The position numbers were made by a program, and so were the translations under genes. From positions 151,093 through 215,092 of the forward strand of contig HF989736.1 of the NCBI GenBank assembly GCA_000431315.1: a DNA stretch of 64,000 nt. The letters run 5' to 3'. The DNA is from Brachyspira sp. CAG:484. Lineage in GTDB: Bacteria; Cyanobacteriota; Vampirovibrionia; Gastranaerophilales; Gastranaerophilaceae. The notes beneath the pieces are model-generated. The model made no database searches and was not told the DNA's origin. It was given only the letters and a program-made list of their open reading frames with translations. Below, piece by piece: positions 50,532-58,045 of the stretch. Positions within the stretch are counted from its first letter, which is position 1. Each line of letters opens with the position of its first letter.

Positions 50532-52151
50532 ATGAAAAAAGCTGTATTATACGCTCGTGTATCAAGCAATAGGCAGGAAAAAGAGGGTTTTTCAATTCCT
50601 GCACAAATTAAGCTGCTAAAAGATTATGCTTATCAAAATGGAATACAGATTGTAGAAGAGTTTGTAGAAGCTGAAACTGCTAAAAAAGCTGGTAGGGCTA
50701 AGTTTAATGAAATGGTTGCTTATCTTCAAGAACATGAGGATGAAAGAGTTATCCTTGTTGAAAAAGTTGATAGATTGTATCGTAATTTACCTGATTACGG
50801 CACAATCGACAACATCAAAGGTCTAGAAATCCATTTTGTTAAAGAAAACGAAATTCTATCTGAAAATTCACGCTCCAGTATAAAATTCATGATTGGTATT
50901 CGTGTGCTAATGGCAAAACAATATGTTGACAATCTCGCAGAAGAGTCAGCAAAGGGTTTAAATGAACGTGTGGAACAAGGGTATGCTTTATATCCACCGT
51001 TGGGTTATAAATACGGGGATGACGGAACGCACAAGCATGCAATTATAATTGATAAAGAGCGTGCAAAGTATGCTAAACGTGCATTTGAACTCTTTGTTTA
51101 TGAAAACTTATCAGCTTCAACGATAAACAATATTTTATATGAAGAGGGTTTGAGAAATCCTAATGGTAATAAATATGCTGTATCTACAATACAGAGGATG
51201 TTTAGAAATGTCATGTATGTTGGTGATTATATGTATCATGGTAAATTATACCTTGATGGCAGGCATGAACCATTAATCAGTCGTAAACTGTTCCAATTTG
51301 CACTAGATAAGCTCAATAACTCTACTGATACGAGTAGGCAACACCATGTAGAATTCCCTTATGTTGGATTATTTAAGTGTGCGATATGTGGGTGTCGTTA
51401 TACCGCAGAACGCAAGCTAAAATTAGCAAGTGGTAGAGAGTATGTTTATTATCATTGCACAGGAAAAGGTAAAATAAAAACTTGCAAAAAGGGGTCATAC
51501 ATTAATCAAGAGAAAGTAGAAGAGTACATAGCAAGTATATTAGAAGATTTGAAATATATTCCTCAATCATTTGTGGATGAAGTTGCAAACATTCTACAAT
51601 GTACACATGAACTTAAGAATAATTATAGCAACAAGACTCAAAATGCAATAAACAAAAGAATAAAAGAACTTGATAAATTAATACAATCAGGCTATCAAAG
51701 AATACTAAAAAATCCTACAAAAGAAGAAAAAGATTATTGGCAAGTTAATTATCAAATGTGGACAGAAGAAAAAGAACAACTTAGAACACAACAGGTAAGT
51801 ATCGATAAAGCCGATAACAATTTCTATGAACAATCTAATACTATTCTAAATTTCTGTAAGAATGCTCATACGTTTTTCTTAAATGCTACTCCATCAGAAA
51901 AAAGAACAATTTGTGAAATAATTGGTTCGAACTTTACAGCAAATGCCAAAAATATAGATATAACGCTGTATCCTATCTTCTATGACATAATTGAAATGAA
52001 TCGTCTAGGTCGTTCTCAAAATGGAAAGTTCGAACTCCCTCAAACTCAATCGGGCACTAAAAAAGAGCCTCTTGTAAAGGCTCTTAATTTAAATGGCGGG
52101 AACGACGAGGCTCGAACTCGCGACCTCATGCGTGACAGGCATGCGCTCTAA
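50532..52151 (+). CDS. Large serine recombinase ending inside tRNA-Asp
   Basis: The 539-residue integrase has the resolvase domain (YARVSSNRQEKEGFSIPAQI, VEKVDRLYRN), a recombinase domain (YPPLGYKYGDDG, LRNPNGNKYAVSTIQRMF), a zinc ribbon (FKCAICGCRYTAERK plus CKKG), and a coiled-coil region near 440-480. Its last 20 codons cross the tRNA-Asp terminator and the 48-bp attachment core, read antisense to the tRNA, and stop at 52149. In an excised circle the frame would run on past the core and add 29 other residues. A protein end set by the att site is unusual. Confidence 0.93.
   Translation: MKKAVLYARVSSNRQEKEGFSIPAQIKLLKDYAYQNGIQIVEEFVEAETAKKAGRAKFNEMVAYLQEHEDERVILVEKVDRLYRNLPDYGTIDNIKGLEIHFVKENEILSENSRSSIKFMIGIRVLMAKQYVDNLAEESAKGLNERVEQGYALYPPLGYKYGDDGTHKHAIIIDKERAKYAKRAFELFVYENLSASTINNILYEEGLRNPNGNKYAVSTIQRMFRNVMYVGDYMYHGKLYLDGRHEPLISRKLFQFALDKLNNSTDTSRQHHVEFPYVGLFKCAICGCRYTAERKLKLASGREYVYYHCTGKGKIKTCKKGSYINQEKVEEYIASILEDLKYIPQSFVDEVANILQCTHELKNNYSNKTQNAINKRIKELDKLIQSGYQRILKNPTKEEKDYWQVNYQMWTEEKEQLRTQQVSIDKADNNFYEQSNTILNFCKNAHTFFLNATPSEKRTICEIIGSNFTANAKNIDITLYPIFYDIIEMNRLGRSQNGKFELPQTQSGTKKEPLVKALNLNGGNDEARTRDLMRDRHAL
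52059..52085 (-). terminator. tRNA-Asp terminator
   Basis: AAGAGCCT (52063-52070) pairs with AGGCTCTT (52078-52085), followed on the minus strand by six Ts. It overlaps the 3' end of the serine recombinase gene on the other strand. Confidence 0.85.
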
Positions 52152-52171
52152 CCAAACTGAGCTACGCTCCC
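52094..52171 (-). tRNA. tRNA-Asp (GTC)
   Basis: The minus strand folds into a full cloverleaf: acceptor GGGAGCG/CGTTCCC, D stem GCTC/GAGC, anticodon stem CATGC/GCATG with loop CTGTCAC (anticodon GTC), a 5-nt variable loop, T stem GCGAG/CTCGT with TTCGAGC, discriminator G and encoded CCA. Length is 75 nt plus CCA. Its 3' part is the right attachment repeat of the integrated element. Confidence 0.97.
52097..52144. repeat. Right attachment repeat (48 bp) within tRNA-Asp
   Basis: Identical to 33278-33325. It restores the tRNA 3' half after integration and adds CCA, which the displaced left copy lacks. Confidence 0.93.
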
Positions 52172-52197
52172 ATGTCTTTGGTCTTTTGACAATTATT

Positions 52198-52226
52198 ATT
52201 ATAAATTGCTAAAAAAATTTTTGCAA
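52198..52226 (-). promoter_or_regulatory. tRNA-Asp promoter
   Basis: On the minus strand, TTGCAA (52221-52226) and TATAAT (52198-52203) are spaced by 17 bp, ending 26 bp before the tRNA 5' end. Confidence 0.75.
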
Positions 52227-52297
52227 TAGTTTTATAGTAAAATTTTTATTATTTTATAAAAAGGCAATTTTTATTCTTCACATGTTTTATCCGAAAT

Positions 52298-52981
52298 ATG
52301 GAAACAGGTAGTATAAATTTCAATCCGGCATTCGGTTCTAAAAAAATAATAAGGGATGCAGACAAAGTTTGCAGAATAATTGCCAAAGAATTTCCAGCCA
52401 TTTCAGGAACAAGAGTTGAAACAATGGATGCTGTGGCAAAAGAGGACAGGTTTGTTAAATATTGCCAAATAAAGTTAGCTCAAAACAGAGCAATCAGGGA
52501 TGATGCTTGGAAATTATTTACAAAATCAGAACCCTTATACTTTTATCAGCGTTTTGTTGACAACATGAAAAAATATAAAAACATAAACTGCGCAGATTAC
52601 ACAAAGCTTGCACAGCTCATACTTGCAAGCAATAACATAAAAGCTGTAAAAGCAAGAATATTAACACAGCATTTTAAAAACCTCGATCATGCGGTTTTGA
52701 TAGTAAATCCGCCAGGCAACAATTTTATAGCGCACAAAAATAAAAATCTGGAAAAAATGATTATTATTGATCCCTGGCTTGGATTTGCAGATTACGGACA
52801 TAACGCTGTTGTAAGATACAATTCTGAATTTTCAAAATACTTAGGCTTAAAGGATAATAAATTTGAAAAACTAATCTTTATATCAGAACACAACCCTGAC
52901 ATATCCCCCAATACAGTCGAATATGTCAGAAAAAACTTTCCTCAATTCATACAGAAATCAGGCTTTATGGCATTAGGATAA
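52298..52981 (+). CDS. Cys-His-Asp transglutaminase/papain-like protein A
   Basis: The 227-residue protein has an ordered catalytic set: Cys98 in NINCADYTKLAQLIL, His131 in LDHAVLIVNPPG and Asp158 in IIIDPWLGFADYG. This is the layout of transglutaminase-like and C58-type cysteine enzymes, many of which are effectors. No signal peptide is seen; the N terminus GSINFNPAFGSKK recalls short N-terminal motifs in two other proteins of the window. No strong ribosome site precedes ATG 52298. The next gene encodes a diverged partner with its Cys at the same residue number. Confidence 0.6.
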   Translation: METGSINFNPAFGSKKIIRDADKVCRIIAKEFPAISGTRVETMDAVAKEDRFVKYCQIKLAQNRAIRDDAWKLFTKSEPLYFYQRFVDNMKKYKNINCADYTKLAQLILASNNIKAVKARILTQHFKNLDHAVLIVNPPGNNFIAHKNKNLEKMIIIDPWLGFADYGHNAVVRYNSEFSKYLGLKDNKFEKLIFISEHNPDISPNTVEYVRKNFPQFIQKSGFMALG

Positions 52982-52999
52982 TATTCAGGAGTTAATAAT

Positions 53000-53680
53000 A
53001 TGATAAATTATTTACAAAATAACTATAGTTTCACAGGAAGATCCCCGCTACCCAAAAACATAAAAGAAGTAAAACGTGTATTCTTCTCGGAATTTGCAGA
53101 CGTCAAAAAACCTGCGTCATATTCCAGCCTTCCTAAAGAAAAACAGATTGAATTAGCCAAAGAAATTAAAGAATCCAATATGCTTCTTAGAGTAATTCGA
53201 GAACTCCAACATACAGCATACGAAGAAGGCGGCAACTTTGAAGTATTCAGAAGATTGATAGGAATGTTGAAAACATTCAAAGTAGGTAATTGCGCCGAAT
53301 TGGCTGAAACCGGAAAAACTATATGTAAAATGAACAGAATAAATAACTGTGACATATTTACCCTCCATGCTAAATCTCCGGATGGAAAAATCAGGGCACT
53401 CGATCAAACAATGATTGCGTTTAAAGTGCCAAAATCTAAAAATAATAGAATTACAAAGAAAAACGGAACTATGTTTGAACCTGCACCAAATATTCCTGTT
53501 CTTGATTTATATATGAACGGCTTCAGCGGAAATGTCCGCCAGTCAAGAAAGATTTACTCAAGTTTTGGACTAAAGCCGGATGAAAAACTTCTTTTCAAGC
53601 CGGAGAATACTTACGAACCAGATATTAATACAATCGAAAAATTACGCCAAGAGTTCCCTAGTTTAGTTTTCAACAAATAA
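53000..53680 (+). CDS. Cys-His-Asp transglutaminase/papain-like protein B
   Basis: The 226-residue protein has Cys98 in KVGNCAELAETGK, His123 in FTLHAKSPDG and Asp135 in IRALDQTMIAF, the same order as protein A and with Cys at the same position. Outside this core the two differ strongly, so they are old paralogues. The N terminus NNYSFTGRSPL is similar in style to that of A. AGGAG precedes the ATG and a perfect bidirectional terminator follows. A role as paired effectors or modifying enzymes is inference. Confidence 0.6.
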   Translation: MINYLQNNYSFTGRSPLPKNIKEVKRVFFSEFADVKKPASYSSLPKEKQIELAKEIKESNMLLRVIRELQHTAYEEGGNFEVFRRLIGMLKTFKVGNCAELAETGKTICKMNRINNCDIFTLHAKSPDGKIRALDQTMIAFKVPKSKNNRITKKNGTMFEPAPNIPVLDLYMNGFSGNVRQSRKIYSSFGLKPDEKLLFKPENTYEPDINTIEKLRQEFPSLVFNK

Positions 53681-53717
53681 AAAGAAAGACCGGTTAAAAT
53701 AACCGGTCTTTCTTTTT
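53681..53717. terminator. Bidirectional terminator
   Basis: AAAGACCGGTTA and TAACCGGTCTTT form a 12-bp perfect stem with a 3-nt loop, flanked by A- and T-runs on both sides. It serves the + strand Cys-protease-like gene and the convergent GH57 gene. Confidence 0.93.
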
Positions 53718-53728
53718 ATGAAATATAT

Positions 53729-55450
53729 TTACTGATAAAGCGGAGCTAATTTCGCAGATTGCTGTGGTATCACTCCTTCTTCAATTGATTGATATACTCT
53801 ATAATCAATTACAGGGAAGCAGTTATCAATGCTTTCTATTTCTTTTAATTCTGCATCATTGATGTTGCCGCTTTCAATCATATCGCAAATTTTTTCAAAT
53901 CTGTCAACATGTTCTCTGAACCTGTCGGTAGCATAATCCTTTGCCTGCCATGTTGTAATCAGGAACGGCCAGTCTGAACTTTGAAGAAGCAGATTTTCTC
54001 TAGCCATCTGATTTAATGCTCTGTGAAGAAGTTTATCTTCAGGAATTTCCGGATACTTATCAACAATGGCATTGATGCGTTTTTCACAAGCATGGATAAT
54101 AGGCCACATCCATTCTGTTAAGTGGTTATTCCATACATAGAAGTGACCGCCCTGTCCCCAAGAGCTTTCCGGGATTTGGATAGCTTCTGTAGGCGGATGA
54201 GCATGCAGATATTCACCTGCTGTCATTCTTTCAACTTCCGGAAGGTAAGTATTGAATTTTCTAATAACCTGTTTGATAAATTCAACGCCTTCAAACCACC
54301 AGTGACCAAACAACTCGGTATCAAAAGATACCATTACAAGACCTTCTTTACCGTTGTGAGCTTTTTTGTAATCATTTAATAAATGGTAAATTAAAGTAGT
54401 GTAGTGGTCAGAATTTTCATTAATTTTATTCAATGCCAAAACAGGATCATAAAGCATCTTATCACCTAAATCAGTGTTAGGGGATGTAATTCTCCAATAG
54501 TGCATTCCTGATTTGTCATCTTTTTTATGGAATTCTCTGAAGCAGCCGTCGCCAGGATAGCCGTCAGCAGCAGACCAAACCTGATAGCCGGCTCTGTCAT
54601 TTCTGCCCATAACAGCAACCTGTGCATCAGGCAGCCAGTAAGCAGAATATGTATCATAACCTGTAGCCGGACGTTCAGGAAGCGGAATATATTCAATATT
54701 ACCGTAGACACCTATTACACGTCTGTTACCAATTGAATTACCACCTTCAATTACGTGAGATTCAGTAAAGAAGTATTCAATATCGTTATTTTGAAGAGTA
54801 ACCTCAATAGCCGGTCTCCAGTGTTTTTTACCATCTTTACCAACATATTCATAACCTTGTCTGTAGGCACATTCAGGGAGCCAGCAGCCTTTTGCTTTTT
54901 TACCGAATAATCTTTTTGTGGTATCAGAACCTACTTTGAATTGGGCATTCAAGTTGCTGTCAGTAGCAAGAAGCGGAGAAAATCCATGAGTTGCTCCGGA
55001 AGTTGTAATTTCAATACAGCCTAAATCCTGATATTTTTTAAATTCGCCAATAAGGTCCATTCCGTATTTATTCACAAAAGAATCTTTAATATGGTTAAAC
55101 CAATCGAAATAATATTTAGCCAAATATTTCAGATGCTGTGAATGAGCAACTTTCGGATCAGGGTATCTTTCCAAATCCTTTGAAACCTGCTTAATTCTTG
55201 AATCCAAATATTTAACAAAACCATGCTTAAGGTGTTCGTCATTAAGCTGTTCAGCCAAAATCGGTGTAATGCCGACAGTCAGCTTTGCTTTAATACCTTC
55301 TTCATACAGTTCGGAAATAGCATTCAATAATGGAATGTAAGTTTCTGCCATACATTCATAAAGATTTTCTTCCCCGAAAGGCCACATGCCTGCTTTTCTG
55401 TAATAAGGAAGGTGGCTGTGTAACATAAATACGAATTGTCCTACTGACAT
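53729..55450 (-). CDS. GH57 1,4-alpha-glucan branching enzyme (DUF1957 type)
   Basis: ATG 55450 is chosen because GGAGG lies 5 bp upstream. The 573-residue enzyme opens with FVFMLHSHLPYYRKAG, the GH57 first motif. Later motifs include GATHGFSPLL, GCWLPECAYRQGYE with the family nucleophile Glu, and SFDTELFGHWWFEG with the catalytic Asp. The C-terminal helical domain is typical of TK1436-like enzymes. It forms alpha-1,6 branches in glycogen-type storage polymer. It is a single-gene unit between the terminator and a 350-bp regulatory gap. Confidence 0.92.
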   Translation of the reverse strand: MSVGQFVFMLHSHLPYYRKAGMWPFGEENLYECMAETYIPLLNAISELYEEGIKAKLTVGITPILAEQLNDEHLKHGFVKYLDSRIKQVSKDLERYPDPKVAHSQHLKYLAKYYFDWFNHIKDSFVNKYGMDLIGEFKKYQDLGCIEITTSGATHGFSPLLATDSNLNAQFKVGSDTTKRLFGKKAKGCWLPECAYRQGYEYVGKDGKKHWRPAIEVTLQNNDIEYFFTESHVIEGGNSIGNRRVIGVYGNIEYIPLPERPATGYDTYSAYWLPDAQVAVMGRNDRAGYQVWSAADGYPGDGCFREFHKKDDKSGMHYWRITSPNTDLGDKMLYDPVLALNKINENSDHYTTLIYHLLNDYKKAHNGKEGLVMVSFDTELFGHWWFEGVEFIKQVIRKFNTYLPEVERMTAGEYLHAHPPTEAIQIPESSWGQGGHFYVWNNHLTEWMWPIIHACEKRINAIVDKYPEIPEDKLLHRALNQMARENLLLQSSDWPFLITTWQAKDYATDRFREHVDRFEKICDMIESGNINDAELKEIESIDNCFPVIDYRVYQSIEEGVIPQQSAKLAPLYQ

Positions 55451-55801
55451 TTGCGCCTCCATATCTCTCTTAACTTGAATTATTATATAACTATAATCCA
55501 ATTCTGTTATTATTATATATAGCACAACCGGGTTAAAAATATAATCCTTAAGAACTAATTCTTGTGAATAATGTTACAAAAGTTAAAATATAAATCGTAT
55601 ATTATATTTACATAATTTGTCCAACAAAAATTCCGAGTTAGGAAATGTGAGCGGGATTGTTGAGTAGCGTATTAGAAAGCGCAGCTGCGCACAGCCTGCG
55701 AAGGCGCAAAGTAAGCAGCGGAGGTCTGCTTTTAATATTTAGCGGATATTGCACATAAGAACAATTTATTTTATAATAGAATAAAAGGAGGAAAAGATCT
55801 T
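55451..55801. other. Intergenic region with a GC-rich patch before pilin locus 2
   Basis: About 350 bp without a gene. The part next to GH57 is AT-rich promoter sequence. A GC-richer patch (about 55640-55735) contains the palindrome GCGCAGCTGCGC (55679-55690) and a hairpin AAGCAG/CTGCTT (55713-55731) followed by T-rich sequence. Its base composition differs from both neighbours. It may be a leader RNA or a relic of a repeat. Confidence 0.5.
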
Positions 55802-55835
55802 ATGCAAAACACAATTATAGCTTCAAAATCCCTGA

Positions 55836-55845
55836 GGGGGGGGGG
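55836..55845 (+). repeat. Ten-G homopolymer tract, locus 2
   Basis: Ten Gs preceded by a single A, so ten is the in-frame number here, whereas loci 1 and 3 (preceded by AA) need nine. Confidence 0.95.
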
Positions 55846-55900
55846 CTTATTTAGTGCCGGCGGGCTTTTTCACGCTTTGGGATTATCCCGCAAACCTGCT

Positions 55901-55946
55901 TTTACTTTAGCGGAAGTTGAATTCTGCATTTACTTTAGCGGAAGTT
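55901..55946 (+). repeat. 18-bp direct repeats with a 28-bp period in the pilin N-terminal coding region
   Basis: TTTACTTTAGCGGAAGTT occurs at 55901-55918 and at 55929-55946, with GAATTCTGCA between. The 28-bp step is not a multiple of three and shifts the frame. Confidence 0.95.
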
Positions 55947-56787
55947 TTAATTACCCTGGGTATTATTGGGGTTGTGGCTGCGATGACATTACCGGCACTT
56001 GTTCAATCACACACAAACAAGATTGTTGAAACAAGACTTGCCAAATTTTACTCAACAATAAATCAGGCAATAAAAATGTCGGAAGTTGAATATGGCGACA
56101 AAAAATACTGGTTTACAGACCTGAATAATATTGAAACCGATGAGGAAGGAAAACCTGTAAATGGAAGCTCGGAAGTTGAAAAATGGTGGAACAAGTATAT
56201 CTCACCCAATATGAAAACTACATCTGTAAAATATGATGAAAAAGGTTTACCTTACTTTTATTTTCCCGATGGAAGCGCCTTAAAAATCCGATTTACAGAT
56301 GCAATAAGAGATTGGATATTTTATCCCGGCAATCCTGACAAGTGCTTAAAAAGATATAAGACCGAAGACGAAGCTCACGGGAAATGTTCATTTTTATTTA
56401 TTTATATGCCTGGCGGAGAGGACATAAAAACTAATGCAAGCAACCCCAATGCGCCTGAGTGGAAATACCATGTAAATAAAGGAGTAGAACCATATAAATA
56501 TAACTGGGATGGAACAACAAACAGTTTATATAACAATAACGGCTACAGCTGCAAAACAGGTAACAGAGCATTCTGTACAGCATTGATTCAGTATAACGGC
56601 TGGAAAATCCCCAAGGATTATCCTTATAAGGTTTCTTATTAAATTCTCCACCCGTCATAATATTATATTAACAAAATTTAAATAAACTATTGCAAATAAA
56701 TTTCTTTTTACTTAATATAAAAGCACTCACATCCTCGAGTATGGTGCCGTCATTAAGCACCGCAAGACTAAGAAAAGGAAAAATAAA

Positions 56788-57057
56788 ATGGCAAATATTA
56801 AATCTGCTAAAAAAAGAGTACTTATAGCTGAAAAAAACAGAATTAGAAACGTAGCTTTCAAAACTTCAATTAAAACAGCCGTAAAAAAAGTTCTTGAACT
56901 TGCTAAAGGTGAAGATAAAGAAGCTTTGAACTCAGCACTTTCTAAAGCTTATCAGTTATGTGACAAAGCTGTAGGAAAAGGTATTCTTCACAAAAATACC
57001 GCAGCTAGAAAAAAATCAAGATTAACTATTGCTGTAAATAAATTACAGACAAAATAG
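56788..57057 (+). CDS. rpsT: 30S ribosomal protein S20
   Basis: The 89-residue basic protein starts ANIKSAKKRVLIAEKNRIRN and continues with helices typical of S20, ending RKKSRLTIAVNKLQTK. It binds 16S rRNA early in 30S assembly. The 5' leader holds a small GGTGC/GCACC hairpin (56743-56761) and an AAAGGAA ribosome site. A terminator follows, so it is a single-gene unit between two pilin loci. Confidence 0.96.
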   Translation: MANIKSAKKRVLIAEKNRIRNVAFKTSIKTAVKKVLELAKGEDKEALNSALSKAYQLCDKAVGKGILHKNTAARKKSRLTIAVNKLQTK

Positions 57058-57077
57058 TTGATAAACAAAGACCAGAT

Positions 57078-57109
57078 AAAACTCTCTGTTAGTTGCAGAG
57101 AGTTTTTTT
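57078..57109 (+). terminator. rpsT terminator
   Basis: ACTCTCTG (57081-57088) pairs with CAGAGAGT (57096-57103), followed by a run of Ts. Confidence 0.9.
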
Positions 57110-57145
57110 ATATGCTATAATCAGCTTTAAGGAGGATATAAAACA

Positions 57146-57923
57146 ATGAAAAACTCAATTATAGCTTCAAAATCTGTTAAGGGGGGGGGGCACTCATAGC
57201 AGCGCTTTTACGCTTGCTGAAACACTAATTACAATAGGAATTATCGGAATTGTGGCTGCATTAACTTTGCCGACGATAATTACAAAACAAAGGAACTCAG
57301 AACTTGAAGGCAGGTTTAAAACAGCCTACTCTTTAATTTCACAGGCTGTGTTAAGAATGGCTGCCGATAATGCGGATATTGCAGAAACATACTGTTCAAA
57401 AGGCATTAATGGTAGAAAATCTTACGAGTTTATAGAAGACTTTTCAAAATATTTCCAAACAGTAAAAATATATGCACGTAACACTCAAATGTTAACTGAA
57501 ATTGGCTACAAAGAAAAATTTTTTAAACAGACAAACGGATATGAAAACTTTAATAATGACGGACACAACGAAGGAGCATTCTTTATAAAAAACGGTATGA
57601 TGATTGCAGCAAGCGGATGCTGGTGGACTTCAAAATATATACCACTGGATTTTATTGTAGATACAAACGGAACAAAAGGTCCTAACAGGTTTGGTTATGA
57701 TGTATTTTATTTTCAGATAATCGATGGAAATATACTTTTACCAGCTACACATAAATATACTTTTGCAGCTGTTAAATCACAACTGGAAGAATGCTGTGAT
57801 TTTAAAAACTCAGGCAAAGCCTGCCATGTTTCAGGTGACAATGGAACAGCCTGTTCGCATTTTGCACTAAAAAATCAATACCCGCAAGATGAAAGTAGAG
57901 AATATTGGAAAAATCTTCCCTGA
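57146..57923 (+). CDS. Phase-variable pilin-like gene, locus 3 (frame OFF in this sequence)
   Basis: ATG 57146 follows TAAGGAGGA. With the ten Gs at 57181-57190 it reads 17 codons (ending KGGGHS) and stops at TAG 57197. With nine Gs it would continue into THSSAFTLAETLITIGIIGI and the pilin body to 57923. Its leader is shorter than in loci 1 and 2 because the segment after the poly-G is missing. The body has Cys pairs and ends REYWKNLP, like locus 1. A TATAAT at 57115-57120 region and a strong ribosome site suggest good expression of the start region. Confidence 0.8.
57181..57190 (+). repeat. Ten-G homopolymer tract, locus 3
   Basis: Ten Gs following GTTAA, at the same leader codons as in locus 1. 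One G fewer opens the pilin frame. Confidence 0.95.
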
Positions 57924-57926
57924 TTT

Positions 57927-57955
57927 AAAAGCCTCTGTGGTACGGAGGCTTTTTT
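57927..57955 (+). terminator. Terminator of pilin locus 3
   Basis: AAGCCTC and GAGGCTT form a stem with a short loop, followed by TTTT, directly after the pilin stop codon. Confidence 0.85.
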
Positions 57956-58045
57956 GTGGTTAAAATTATGTAAAGATATTGGTAATTATTTATTTAGTGA
58001 GTATAATAATGATATTAAATATATTTTTTTAACGGGAATATTAAT

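Larger units (their letters stand above)
33278..52144. mobile_element. 18.9-kb integrative element in tRNA-Asp
   Basis: The element lies between perfect 48-bp direct repeats derived from tRNA-Asp. The right copy completes the intact tRNA and supplies an encoded CCA. Cargo and machinery, left to right: tyrosine recombinase, a nine-gene + strand cargo operon plus a DUF5677 gene, DUF6876, small resolvase, unknown small genes, XRE regulator, methyltransferase, primase, DUF3987-like ATPase, and a large serine recombinase. No capsid, terminase or conjugation genes are present, so it resembles a phage satellite or a mobilisable island that replicates after excision. Confidence 0.88.
55802..56642 (+). 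pseudogene. Pilin-like gene, locus 2, broken by a 28-bp duplication after an in-frame poly-G leader
   Basis: ATG 55802 follows AAAGGAGGA and reads in frame through a ten-G tract into a Gly-rich leader and KPAFTLAEV. A second copy of the FTLAEV coding sequence, 28 bp later, then throws the frame off and the reading ends at 56029. The true pilin body (NSAFTLAEVLITLGIIGVVA onward) is in the +1 frame to 56642. No G count from 8 to 11 rescues this; loss of one 28-bp unit would. The body has several Cys and a DYPYKV end like the pilin at 18021. It may be a reversible OFF state. Confidence 0.75.

Noticed and set aside
22197..57190. Poly-G tracts as pure sequencing error
   Set aside because: Not fully excluded, but a simple error would not explain why locus 2, preceded by one A fewer, also has ten Gs and is in frame. 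It is kept as an alternative to test rather than as the main reading.
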